Below are positions 31,744 to 42,395 of a DNA stretch of 64,000 nucleotides, piece after piece (the stretch's first letter is position 1; every line of letters starts with the position of its first letter). The stretch spans positions 25,903,027 through 25,967,026 of the forward strand of contig OY759221.1 in the NCBI GenBank assembly GCA_963662175.1, read 5' to 3'. Below the pieces are notes generated by a model, which was given only the letters and a program-made list of their open reading frames with translations, was not told the origin of the DNA and searched no databases. Origin of the DNA: Aradus depressus (lineage: Eukaryota; Arthropoda; Insecta; Hemiptera; Aradidae). A program made the position numbers and the translations under genes.

Positions 31744-33179
31744 CTCTATGTTGAAACTCCTAGTGTTGTCTGGGCCTGATATGGTTTGGGAAACATTCAC
31801 TGATCCGAAATAAAATCCTTCCTTTTTTCTCTAAATAAAAAAAAATCTGTTAAGACAACCTGAATGTTGATATAGGTAGGTAGTGTAAAAAAAAAAAAAT
31901 TTGTCTGACCATACAAAATACATTTTTGAAGCAACCACTTTCTCTTCTGGCCATTCATAATTTCAATTTGAAATGTCAAGCACAAATTAAAAAAACATTT
32001 AATAAAAAATTCACCCGATGCGAAATAATACGTGGAATGCTAATTATTTATTTTACTAATCCGGGAGAGCAAATTAGTAAATTTATCGTGGGGAAGTACA
32101 TCGGCGAAGATTCAGCGATGGCTTTATTTATTTATTTTTCTTAAATAACATATAATAATGATAAAACCAAAGGGCCACATGAAGAAGTATAATTAACTTC
32201 TTATCTTCTTTTTCTGTTTTTAAATTAAGTTTCTGTTAAACCATGAAATTACTTGAGTAATTAAAATACTCTAATGGAATATATAATAATGTCTATAATA
32301 AAAAGGTTGTTTTATAATATATAAGTACCTGTGTGTATGAGTGCTTGTGCATCTTGCAAATACGAAGAGAATATGCCGAGAAATTAATTCAATTATATAC
32401 TATCTTAAATTAATATTATTGTTTTTCTTCTGAATTAGTTATTAAAGTTGGAAAGAGAATTTGGAGAGCGTAAAAAAAATATCTAATTGACATATTATAT
32501 CGTTTATAATGAGAATTAAATTTTTTTTATGCTCCCCATGGGGTTTTCTCTATATCAGGAGAAGCTGGACTGTTTCACTAAAAGGACCGATGGGAGGGTC
32601 AACATTTTATTTCTTCGGATACATCAACTGGATTTTTGAAATTCTTATTGTGTTTTACAGTTTTATGCTCTAAACCTAGATTATTTTATATATTTTTTTC
32701 CTTCTCCCGACTTAATACTAATGTTTTCATGTTGCTGTTGTAAAATTACTAAAAAAAAAATGGGCACGATTTGGGATGGAGGCCCGGATTCGGAATAATT
32801 ACCTAAAGAACTTTTTGAAACCATGATACATATAATTTTTAGTCTGGTTCAATGATAAATTTTTTTTTTGTCGGTCTAAGCTAAACAACATTTTTAAATA
32901 CCACAGAGTAAAATTATGCATTAATTATGGACTAGGTTCTTTCTAGGAAAGAAAAAGGAAAGGTTAACCCCTTAACGACCTTCCATTATTAGAAGAGATA
33001 GATAATAATTTACAAAAGATATAAACCTCTGAAAGGTAACGAATAGAAAGTTAATGGGTGGGTGAAAGGCGACTCTGAGAGAGGTCAGCAGAAATTATAC
33101 CTAGTACGTATGAATGTATAATTTCAGAATTTTAATAGTTCTTTGTTAATACAATAAACTATCTGTGGATTTGACACGA
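31744..33179. other. AT-rich interval with a short family C tail
   Basis: 32088-32122 (CGTGGGGAAGTACATCGGCG then AGATTCAGCGATGGC) is a solitary diverged family C tail. Elsewhere nothing is recognised. Confidence 0.55.
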
Positions 33180-33180
33180 T

Positions 33181-33208
33181 ATAATAATAATAATAATAAT
33201 AATAATAG
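33181..33208. repeat. (ATA)n microsatellite
   Basis: About nine ATA units, then TAGTTTATTTCCATTAAACC. Confidence 0.9.
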
Positions 33209-33540
33209 TTTATTTCCATTAAACCATAACAAGGTAAAAGGATAAGTCATAAAAATGAATACATCAAAATAATTTATGAATTAGATATATAAACATTTAA
33301 TCTAGAGTCGGACACCTATGTGATTAGTAATAACAATAAAGACACTCTCCCCCTTTTGAAATCATTTCATACTGGCATTACTGGGTATAAGAAAGTCACA
33401 CTCAGAATCAGGGTACAATAAAATACAGGAAACAGCACTAACACCATTTCTAAACCTAGTAATACCAGAAGGAGAGTGATCTGTACCAAAGTGGTTGGTA
33501 TAAGAAAGTCCTGTAATGACCACATCACATATATTCTTAT

Positions 33541-34072
33541 ACTAGCAGTAATACCCGGCGTTGCCCGGGGAACATTGACTTTTCTCCCAATATCTCCTAT
33601 AAGGCTATTCAGTTCCTCGACAGTACATTCATGAAGTTATAATTTTCAATTATTCATACGGAATAAGGCTTATAGTCCTTCAACTGTAGTAACGCTAGCT
33701 TTGGAGCTAAAACTAATCTATTCAAAAAGATTTCTCATTAATCGTTGCAATGTTTTTCGAATTACAAAGATTGCGTGAGTGGATGCTGGGATGGACCAGG
33801 GGTTGATTAAAAAATAGACCTTAACCTTCCGGTAGATAAAACTTACTTATCTATTCAAAAAGATTCCTCATTAATCATTGCAGTGGTTTTTGAGTTACAA
33901 AGATTGCGTGGGTGGATGCTGGGATGGACCAGATATTGAGGTACTAATACGCCTATAACCTTCCACAGACGATGACGAACAAATTAAAAAAAAAAATTAA
34001 TCAAATCCATCAAGCCGTTCGTGAGTTATAGCGGTACAACGCACAGACATTTTCAGCTTTATATATATGATA
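33541..34072 (+). mobile_element. Interspersed element with CCCGGCGTTGCCCGGG end, copy 2
   Basis: Near-identical to 11774-12298 from ACTAGCAGTAATACCCGGCG to AGCTTTATATATATGAT. It differs by small indels (CTTACTTATC, ACAACGCACAG). High identity implies recent spread compared with family C. Confidence 0.82.
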
Positions 34073-34776
34073 ACAGAATTATATGAAGATTTATTAAAAA
34101 TTAATTTTTAAATATTGTTGGTAAATACAATTTATTACAACGGTCGATTTTATGAGACACCCTTTGTGCATTATTCCTTGTGTTGTCTATATATTTCTTC
34201 AGGCTGTGCGAAATGTCTGCTTAATACGTTCTTGTGTCACACCAGTTATGAGTAGAGACCGGAATCTTAGGTTTTATCTTTTTTTTTTTTCCTCTCTTCC
34301 AAGCACGAATCTGATAGATTCCTTATTCGATTCTGGAATCGTTCAGTTAAATTTCGAAGAAAAAAAATCTAAAAACCTACTTAGGATGAGATCACTTAAA
34401 AATATCTAATCATAAAAAATAAAAGAAAAATGCGATTTGAGGAAGGATAGCAAAGAGATATTCTGTCAAAGAAGCTTCTCTGCTTTTAAAAGAATTCTGA
34501 GAGATACCAGAAAGAACTTCATAGTAGAAATCCTGGAAAAGTACTTGGTTGTGTTGCAAGCAAGAAAAAGGTTCAATTATTTTACTACCTAGTTTCTTTT
34601 ATTTCAATTCTGTGTTCATTTTTTGGTTTTCTTTTTTAATATGTCTTAATATCATGTTCTATAAATTTGTTTTATTTGTATTTAATTTTTTTAAACCTAT
34701 TCACGTTCCAAATTTTATATTGTGACCTATTCAGGCGTTTACGTAAACCAAAATAACCAATAGCTACAACTAAGTC
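34073..34776. other. Unassigned interval
   Basis: An 85-codon plus-strand frame (34152-34409) has no recognised homology. Otherwise AT-rich. Confidence 0.4.
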
Positions 34777-34779
34777 CCC

Positions 34780-34895
34780 GATTAAGTTTTTGTAACAGAT
34801 GAAATAGGTTTTTTAGATTTTTTCTTGAAAGGGCCTTTTCAAGAAAAAACCTAAAAAAACCTATTTCACCTGTTACAAAAACCTAATCGCGGCTT
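34780..34895. repeat. Short perfect-type hairpin (MITE-like)
   Basis: GATTAAGTTTTTGTAACAGA and TCTAGATT-type arm (34784-34837) pair with GGTTTTTTCTTGAAAAGGCC...TGTTACAAAAACCTAATCGC (34842-34895). The stem is about 50 bp with almost no loop at GGGCC. No duplication recognised at the ends. Confidence 0.75.
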
Positions 34896-35440
34896 TGTTA
34901 TACCTAAAAATCCGGTCTCTAGTTTCGGGGGTGTTGTTCCTAGATATTCCTAGAAGACGAGAGAGAGTTGTTTGTAGTTATGTGGATGATGTAGGTGGGT
35001 AGCCTGGAGAAGGAAGGACCGAGGCAGGTCTTTGGCCTCCTGGGAACCTACACGTTCCAGACCTGAGTCGACTAACCTTACCTTCCAATTACAGAACAGA
35101 GATCGTCATGGTTCGTCTCCATTATATCCTCTTCATAATCCACATCACATCTCTAATCATAAATAGGATAACTCTTTGGTTTCAGGGTAATACTAAGCCA
35201 TATTTTGGTCTAAAGGCTGCTGTTCCCTATAATTAACATAAATTATATCTTTGCAGACAAATGTGAAGTGTATGGGGAAATAAAAAATCCCATCTAAGTA
35301 AAATATTATGTTTTGATCCTTACTTGTGCGATAAATCTGTGCTTACTTTAAATAAATCGCGGAAATCGCAATGAATTTGCTCAGATCGTCCCAACTTGGA
35401 GAGGATTAATCCAATGTAACCCACAACAGGAAAAAGAAAC
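34896..35440. other. Unassigned interval
   Basis: No gene or repeat recognised. Confidence 0.5.
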
Positions 35441-35630
35441 TGGGGGCACCGATAGCACAGAGGTGTACTTGAGAACTTGCGAATTCGATAACAGCTAAAG
35501 TACTTGTTAATGACCCCTACCCGAACTAAACTTCGGTAAGGAAAACTTCGGGCTCCCAAAGTAGAGTCGGGATCCAGAGCGAAAAAAAGACCTCTGGTAG
35601 TAGGCGATCTGACCTCATAGTTAAGTATTG
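35441..35630 (+). repeat. SINE-1-related diverged copy
   Basis: GGCACCGATAGCACAGAGGT (head), ACTTGTTAATGACCCCTACC, CCAAAGTAGAGTCGGGATCC and TGGTAGTAGGCGATCTGACC. It lacks the middle of the element. Confidence 0.7.
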
Positions 35631-35639
35631 TTGAAAGGG

Positions 35640-35931
35640 AAAATATTTATATATTCTTTCTAATGGCCATTAGTGTTTCAAATATAAACAGCACAGGTAA
35701 TGGCAAGATTTTAGGTTTATTAAATATATCTCTGCAGCTTGTTCTTCAATTAATATTATAATAATGCTTTCTTTTGAAGTCTTAAAATATTAGCAATAGG
35801 GCTAGAAGCTCCATAATTAAACTGTAGTTGATTATCGAATGGACAAATGCATAATATAGTATAATTAATGCCTCCTCTGGTGCGATCTTATGATTACGAA
35901 GTAAGAAACAAACAGAATTCATTATCTTACG
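35640..35931 (-). pseudogene. Non-LTR reverse transcriptase C-terminal relic
   Basis: The minus strand reads KIMNSVCFLLRNHKIAPEEA, LIILYYAFVHSIINYSLI, then after a one-base shift YGASSPIANILRLQKKAL. After another shift it reads CRDIFNKPKILPLPVLFIFE, TLMAIRKN. These are the diagnostic blocks at the end of CR1/Jockey-type reverse transcriptases (LR...VSPE.L...YY..FHS...YG...WG.....LQK.A...CR..F..L.IL). It is the same family as 22045-22412. The upstream part is lost exactly where the 169-bp satellite begins. Confidence 0.75.
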
Positions 35932-36816
35932 GTGAGTGTTGTGAGGCCGCGGCCGTTGGCCCCAGGGGGACCGGTTTGTGCCTCCTCTACCTCCATCTAT
36001 CTTTCCTTCCTCCATCATCCTGCCTTACTCACACTCAACCTACTAACAGACAGATAGAAGGGTAGTAACAGGGTCAAAGGGATGATGTGAGGCTAGAGAG
36101 GTGAGTGTTGTGAGGCCGCGGCCGTTGGCCCCAGGGGGACCGGTTTGTGCCTCCTCTACCTCCATCTATCTTTCCTTCCTCCATCATCCTGCCTTAGACA
36201 CACTCAACCTAGTAACAGACAGATAGAAGGGTAGTAACAGGGACAAAGGGATGATGTGAGGCTGGAGAGGTGAGTGTTGTGAGGCCGCGGCCGTTGGCCC
36301 CAGGGGGACCGGTTTGTGCCTCCTCTACCTCCATCTATCTACCTGGGCACCATCATCCTGCCTCAGTCACACTCAACCTACTAACAGACAGATAGAAGGG
36401 TAGTAACAGGGACAAAGGGATGATGTGAGGCTGGAGAGGTGAGTGTTGTGAGGCCGCGGCCGTTGGCCCCAGGGGGACCGGTTTGTGCCTCCTCTACCTC
36501 CATCTATCTACCTGGGCACCATCATCCTGCCTTAGTCACACTCAACCTAATAACAGTCAGATAGAAGGGAAGTGACAGGGACAAAGGGATGATGTGAGGC
36601 TGGAGAGGTGGCTGTAGTGAGGCCGCGGCCGTTGGCCCCAGGGGGACCGGTTTGTGCCTCCTCTACCTCCATCTATCTACCTGGGCACCATCATCCTGCC
36701 TTAGTCACACTCAACCTACTAACAGTCAGATAGAAGGGAAGTGACAGGGACAAAGGGATGATGTGAGGCTGGAGAGGTGGCTGTTGTGAGGCCGCGGCCG
36801 TTGGCCCCAGGGGAAT
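35932..36816. repeat. 169-bp GC-rich tandem satellite
   Basis: GTGAGTGTTGTGAGGCCGCG starts units at 35932, 36101, 36270 and 36439. Diverged GTGGCTGTWGTGAGGCCGCG starts units at 36608 and 36777 (partial). The period is exactly 169 bp throughout. The unit contains GCCGCGGCCGTTGGCC, CCATCTATCT and ACAGACAGATAGAAGGG. Units 3-5 share CTACCTGGGCACC in place of TTCCTTCCTCC, showing at least two unit types. 169 is not a multiple of 3, so it is not a coding repeat. Confidence 0.95.
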
Positions 36817-37140
36817 TTATTACAACGGCAGTTATTACAGTTTTTGTGTTAAGCACCTCTTAGGTTTAGAGAGAGGGCACGTTAGGGTGAGTCAGGATGT
36901 AGACTCAAATTTGAAGAACGAAGGACCTTCAAAAGAGCAATAACCGAAAGTGAAGATCCACCAAATAAAGAGATGGAGGGTTTTGCTGCAGAGCTTAAAT
37001 TTATCTGTGAATTGAGGTGTAGCCTCAATATCAAAGATCGAAGGAACCTCAAAGAAGAAAAAACAGAAGGTAAGGGTCAGAAACAAAGAAGAAATTTAGA
37101 GGAAGAGCGGAAACTTATATGTGAGCGCTAAAAAAATTAC
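36817..37140. repeat. Family C scrap plus about 125-bp direct duplication
   Basis: 36817-36862 carries TTTATTACAACGGCAGTTAT and GTTTTTGTGTTAAG (inverted family C). 36890-37012 and 37013-37128 are diverged tandem copies (GTGTAGNCTCAA, AAGATCGAAGGAACCTCAAA, CTTAAATTTATCTGTGA). A third scrap follows near 37215. Confidence 0.6.
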
Positions 37141-37776
37141 ACGCTTTTTAGCTTGTCAGGTAGCTTCTGGAACCGTGACCAGGGTATGAGTCTGGAACCG
37201 TAGATACGAATCCAAGGTTTAGAGAGAGCGCGGAAACGCTATGTGTGAATCGGGGTACATATATATATTAATTAATTTAATTCGCATGGTTAATGAAGGC
37301 AAAAGAAGTTTCACTTTAACCATGCTTATGTGGGAGAGGCACACCTGCTTTTTTCTTTTTATTTTAGTTTTTCTCAAAAATGTATTCGGACATTATTGGA
37401 GTTGATTGCAAAGAGGGATTATAGCCATTAGGTATATTCCTAGTTGGGCTGGCATTTCCGATTCCAAGAAGCAGATGGCAGGATGCCATGGTTAGGTTGA
37501 AATAAACACTATGATTATTTGAAGAGAGAATGAAAGAAAGAGAGAGAGAAAATGAAGGTGAGAAGAAGACAGAGAAGGGATGTTGGAGGTGGAAGACTCA
37601 AGGCTGAGGGAGGGCCTCCTGCTGCTGCTGCTGCTGCGATAATGACCCCTGGAGAACACCTTACAAATTACAGACGGAGCACTTCAACTCACCTCCTCCA
37701 ACATCTGAGGTGTCACTCAACCGTCCTCTTCATCCTTCTCACAGAACAGTCCCTCTTTATGGGCAACATTCCTTTT
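37141..37776. other. Unassigned, with (GCT)n and (GA)n runs
   Basis: AGAGAGAGAGA at 37536-37550 and CTGCTGCTGCTGCTGCTG at 37618-37636. An 88-codon plus-strand frame crosses these and enters a family C copy, so it is not a gene. Confidence 0.5.
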
Positions 37777-38480
37777 ACATCCTCAGTTATACGGATATAT
37801 ATAGGGGAAGTTATGTAATCGATCAAAAATTCGATGTGGTATTCAACGGAATTTCATGTTTTCCGATTCCAAATATGAAAAAAAAATTCAGTGTGTCTGT
37901 GAACACGATAGAATGAATATATCAATACAAGTACAAAACAAGTCATATTACATTTATTTAAATATATATGAATTCGATCGTTTCATTACCTACCTCGCTC
38001 AAAATCGTCATTTATGTTATACTTTATACTCTTAAAGCTGATTTTACATGCGCAGTAAAAATGAAAAACGCAGCAGCAGCAAATGCACGCTAATGGATGT
38101 GAGTCATTTAATTCTAAAAGTACAGAAACCACAGCGTGCATTTGCTGCTGCTGTGCTTTGCATTTTTGCTGCTCATGTAAAGTCAACTTAAGTATTGCAG
38201 TCAGTGGTTACCTCAGGGAGAGCTTCTAGGGGTCCGAGTCTCCCAAATTAATAACAAAAAGTCTCCAACGGCTGTGCCCCCGGGAGTCTATACCCACCAC
38301 CCTCGTAGTCTGTCTTTGCCCCCCCCCCCCCCCCTGCTCAAAATCCTGGCTACGCCTCTGTGTGTGACTTGAACCCAGGACAACACCTATCGATTTACAG
38401 CCGAGTCGGCCAAACGGGAGGGGGGTGTTGGCGAGAGGGTTCAGTCATTGTAATGAATGTATTGACACAAAAATCTTTTC
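37777..38480 (+). repeat. Family C copy interrupted by a hAT-like element
   Basis: The 5' part is 37777-37930 (CCTCAGTTATACGGATATAT to GTGTCTGTGAACACGATAGA). The 3' part is 38372-38480 (GAACCCAGGACAACACCTAT, CAGCCGAGTCGGCCAAACGG, GTCATTGTAATGAATGTATT). The insertion between them is the second copy of the 26.4-kb hAT-like element. Confidence 0.75.
37960..38360. mobile_element. hAT-like nonautonomous element, copy 2
   Basis: Shares with 26.37-26.88 kb the CTTAAAGCTGATTTTACATG hairpin arms with CAGCAGCAG / CTGCTGCTG, TGTGCCCCCGGGAGTCTAT and a C-run. The right end CCTGGCTACGCCTCTG is the complete terminus (reverse complement CAGAGGCGTAGCCAGG). The left terminus is not found. The first base of the element is uncertain (37931-37960). 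Confidence 0.75.
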
Positions 38481-39240
38481 GCTAATCATCACTGTGCTGC
38501 TGACACCCCCGGCGGAAAGTTCCAAAATCAAGTATTATAACACGGCTATTATTAACACTAGGATAGTATCATTGCTACGGAATTGTTGATCTCGTTTTCC
38601 TTGATCAGCCTACAAAAACATCGGTTTTTGAGTTGTCACACTGCTAAAGTCAGCGTGCGATATATATTTTTGCTAGTCTCGATGATCAAACCTTGTATTC
38701 AATGAATTTTAATAAATTTATGAATACTTGTACCTTTTATACTGAAAAGATTGAACTGCGGGTCGACCACAACTATTAAGATGTAACTCTCATTTTACGA
38801 AGAACATATGTTTTTATTTTCCTCCCCTGAAAAAAAAAATCAGAGAAAAAATGAAAAAAACACCAGGGACTCTTTCTTCTTTGGCAATTTTAGAAGGTTT
38901 GTAATTTTGTCGTTTTTTTTATGCTGTTGTTTCTTTTCGTTGGTTGCCCACTTTGTGGTTTCCTGTGAGGAGTGATCTTTGTGCCCTCCATGGTTATCCA
39001 ATAGAAAACTTCCACATTTCATCCATACCTCACCGCAAAGTCATGCCAATTCATGGGAGAAATATTGGATATTTTTCAAGCAATAAAAATTTTAGATAGA
39101 AATACGATAATGGAAAAAGGCTTCATCCTAACAAGGTGAATATTTCAATCTGAGTTCTAAGTTGAGAAAAGTCGACATATTGTTGTCTTTATTGATGGAA
39201 GTCGAGGGTTCTGTTGTGTAAATAAAAAAACTCAGTGTTT
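38481..39240. other. Unassigned interval
   Basis: No feature supported. Confidence 0.55.
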
Positions 39241-39505
39241 GATCAACGTTTCAGACATTATTTATTTCCTTCTTCAGGGCCTAATAGAATATAACAAATA
39301 AATTAGTTGCTTTTATCATTACGGGCAAAAAGATAACTAGAAAAACATCCATTTTAAAAAGAGATGGAGAAAAAAATATATACATATATATTTTTCTCCA
39401 TCTCTTTTTAAGATGGATGTTTTCCTAGTTATCTTATTGTCCGTAATGATAAAAACAAACTAATTTGTTTGTTATATTATCTTGGGCCCTGAAGAAGGAT
39501 AATAA
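39241..39505. mobile_element. Inverted-repeat element with hammerhead-like end
   Basis: The arms 39285-39380 and 39385-39485 are inverted copies (CATCCATTTTAAAAAGAGAT / ATCTCTTTTTAAGATGGATG) around ATATATACATATATAT. The left outer part, on the minus strand, reads CTGAAGA, AGG...TCT, GAAA, CGTT (39245-39279), a hammerhead-like core with palindromic ACGT. The right arm keeps CCCTGAAGAAGG but lacks GAAA. Confidence 0.5.
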
Positions 39506-39582
39506 TAATAATAAATAAATAATAATTACCATATGACTCGAATGGATGTGTGAGGTATACCTATAAAATATATATTATATAC

Positions 39583-39929
39583 GAGGGCGCCGGTAGCTCA
39601 GTGGTATGCGTGCTTGACTTCTGAGCTCAAGGTCGTGGGTTCGTAACCCGACCGAGGCCCTTAGTTTATTTTATCTGGGAGGTAAAATAAACTTAAGCAC
39701 GCCGTCCTTCGGATGGGACGTTAAGCGATGGTCCCGAGCCTGTACGATGTCAGGTACTCGTTAAAGACCCCTACCCTAGAGGAATAAAAATTTAGGGTAG
39801 GCAAAATTTAGGACTCCCACAGTAGAGTCGGGCTCATGTCCACCAGAGTGACGAAAGAGCGCTCTGGTAGTAGGCGATATGACCTCGTTGTTAAAGCCCG
39901 GGCATGAGTCATAAAACCTAACCTAACCC
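39583..39929 (+). repeat. SINE-1, full-length copy with target-site duplication
   Basis: Head GGCGCCGGTAGCTCAGTGGT, B-box GTGGGTTCGTAACCC, tail AAAACCTAACCTAACC. TATATTATATAC flanks it (39571-39582 and 39930-39941). Confidence 0.93.
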
Positions 39930-39941
39930 TATATTATATAC

Positions 39942-40685
39942 TCGAGTCATTATAAGGTAATTATTATTTATAATAAGTGTGAGGTGAAGGTGGTAAGGGT
40001 AGAGAACTGAGATTATTGTTGTCTATTCCATAGTGCGTGCCGTTCTTGTAGGGGTTGGAATTTCAACCAGGAAAAAGTTCATGGCTTTACAGTTAGGAAT
40101 TTGTCTGTTTTGAAATTTTTACATTTTTTTTTGTAGATGATTAGTTTAAACTGTAAAATTATCGTAGGTTTCTCGAAACGAAGGTAGAATATACGTTGGG
40201 TCTGTATTTTGAATTCGTCAAGTACACTAATTAATATCAATGTTATTTGAGCAGGTTTTCTCAGGATTGGCCCTAACTATCCAACTTATCCTGAAAATTA
40301 TTATTTTCTTGTTTATTCTTTGCTCTATCGATTTTTTGCTGGGTCTATACATCATCCTTTAACATTGATAAATGTTTCAGTTATATAGCCTCAATTGTTA
40401 CATAAGATCTGGGAGGACGGAGAGACAGGCATACACTTTTTAATAGTTTCGTAGACCGTCTTCGACTTGCGGAATTTCAAAACCCCTTAATTCTTCATAT
40501 TTTCAATCTTGCTTTCTTCGCCGGTGCTCCTTTTCCAACATTTTTCTATCAAAACGGCGTGGAGGTGATTGAGGGTTCACGTTGTGGGGACATTAATGAT
40601 TATTGTATTGAACATCTGTGTTATTATGTTGTGCGTATGTTTAATAAAAATCAGTTCTTATTTTAAATATTTTAGTTAGTTATTA
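39942..40685. other. Unassigned interval
   Basis: A weak similarity to 48250-48360 (GTCTAYAYATCA.CCTTTAA..TTG...AATGTTTCAGT) may mark an old shared repeat. No gene recognised. Confidence 0.4.
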
Positions 40686-40858
40686 AGACTCATGCCCGAG
40701 CTTCGACTACAAGGTCATATCGCCTACTACGAGAGTGCTCTTTCGTCGCTCTAGTGGACATGAGCCCGACTCGTCCCATCCGAAGGACGGTGTGCTCAAG
40801 GCTTTCACCTCCCAAATAAAATAATCTAAGGGCTTCGCCCGCGACTTGTGCTCAGTAA
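40686..40858 (-). repeat. SINE-1 internally deleted copy, inverted
   Basis: GACTCATGCCCGAGCTTCGA to GGACATGAGCCCGACT joins directly to CGTCCCATCCGAAGGACGGT. The middle third of the SINE is missing. Confidence 0.8.
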
Positions 40859-40872
40859 GTGGCCTGGACTAA

Positions 40873-41452
40873 ATGTTCATAGAATTTAGCCCTATTACCA
40901 GAAGGCCCTTCTATATATACGTTATATATTATTCGTAGTATTTTATAACAATTGACGAACGAGGAAATTTTCAAAATGTGTGGCGGGAAGTTGGAAACTT
41001 TTAATAAAAATACTGATGATAATGAATTTGTTGGGAACGATGTTCGGGATGGAAAAATGGTTCCAACTCTGCTGGAAAACATTGAAAAGGAAACGTAATC
41101 ATGGCGAAGGGCTTGTGAATGAAGAAATTGCGGAGCGTTTCAGACTACATCAATGTAAGCAGGATGTATAGAATCAAACGAAAAGCACGTTACTGCAACT
41201 AAGGGGACTATTTAGATGTGACGCTGAGGGACCTTCTGGTAATAGGGCTAAATTCGATGAAAATATAGTCCAGCCCGTTGAACGAACCCCATTTAAACTT
41301 GCAAAAAGCTCTGAACATAGCCACCTCCATGGAGTTAGCACTGGAATTGAAGAATAATAAGAGTGGAGTACATGCATTACACAAAGGGAAGATGAGAAGC
41401 AGAAAATCCAACCTGGAGGTACATACCGTCCTATACCATCGTAAAAACATGT
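40873..41452 (+). pseudogene. Ty3/gypsy-type Gag relic, frameshifted
   Basis: Reading across frames gives MCGGKLETF (from about 40976), NEEIAERFRLHQCKQ, CNL..GLF, TLRDLLVIGLNS, then NEPHLNLQKALNIATSMELA with LELKNN. The order ERF.F..R.Q, LRD.xVxGL, L.L.KAL.IA.xME.A is the classic capsid C-terminal part of Ty3/gypsy Gag. Stops and shifts are several, so it is dead. 40873-40912 is an inverted scrap of the segment at 41224-41266 (CTTCTGGTAATAGGGCTAAA), pointing to local rearrangement. Confidence 0.6.
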
Positions 41453-41713
41453 AGAGTTGGGTATCTAGTACATATATACTATCGATTTGCTAAAATTAGG
41501 AATCAATTATGGAAGAAATGCCAAATTAATCAATCAGATGAGATTCTTCTTCTCTCTTCTTCTGTTGACAGTGGTTGATTCTTACTATCTTATGACCTGA
41601 AAAAAAGAAGAGAAAAAACAAAATTAGTGTAAGAATTATCCTGAAATTGATTTTAATTAAAACATTAGAATCAAAAGATGCATTTCATATTAATTTCCTT
41701 CCCTAACAAAAGG

Positions 41714-42306
41714 ATTGTTGCCAGTGGCATAGCGTGGGGGGAGCAGAGGGGGCGCCAGCCCTGGGCGGCACTTGTTTTATAATTATCAATTTCCATAGAA
41801 TGTGGGGAAATTTTTTAATAGTCTCAACACAAAAAATGTCACGAAATATAAATCGTCAAGTGTTCTACCAAAAGCTCTTGGAATTGAAGCATTAAAAAAA
41901 TCTCAACCTGGTGTATCGGGTGCAACTATAGAAAACAAGCTTTTTAAATTTTACCGGGTCAGAAAATAAGGCTTTATTTTGTCTTATTTTAGCTAGCCAT
42001 AAAAAGTCATATATGACTTGTTTTTGGCTTGCTACAGTAACATAATCATTGATTAATATTAGAATTCAAAACAAGTGTTTACAATTAAATGTTGTTTTGT
42101 AGTTTTTAAGGATTTTAAATTTTGGAGAAATTTTTTTTTTTTTATTTTTAAATTTGCAGCTTAATATTTTCTTCGCTCTGGAAAATTTTATCTTTATAAT
42201 AAACATATTTTCTTTTAGTGTAGGGGGGGGGGGGGGGGGGGAAGAGGTGGCAAATTTACCATCTGCCCCGGGCGGCAGAAACCTATGCTGCGCCACTGAT
42301 TGTTGC
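41714..42306. mobile_element. hAT-like nonautonomous element with 8-bp duplication
   Basis: ATTGTTGC flanks exactly (41714-41721 and 42299-42306). The left end is CAGTGGCATAGCGTGGGGGG. The right end, complemented, is CAGTGGCGCAGCATAGGTTT. Subterminal GCCCTGGGCGG / CCGCCCGGGGC pair. A G-run of about 20 sits near the right end (42222-42241). 577 bp, no coding capacity. Confidence 0.9.
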
Positions 42307-42395
42307 GATGTCAGAAGACTATGTTCGTCGATAACGGAAACATATTTCCTTACCATTCCTACACAATGGGGCGTGTTGACAGATGTTGGTCTACG

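Noticed and set aside
37552..37818. 88-residue protein with poly-Ala
   Set aside because: It spans a (GCT)n run and continues into a family C repeat.
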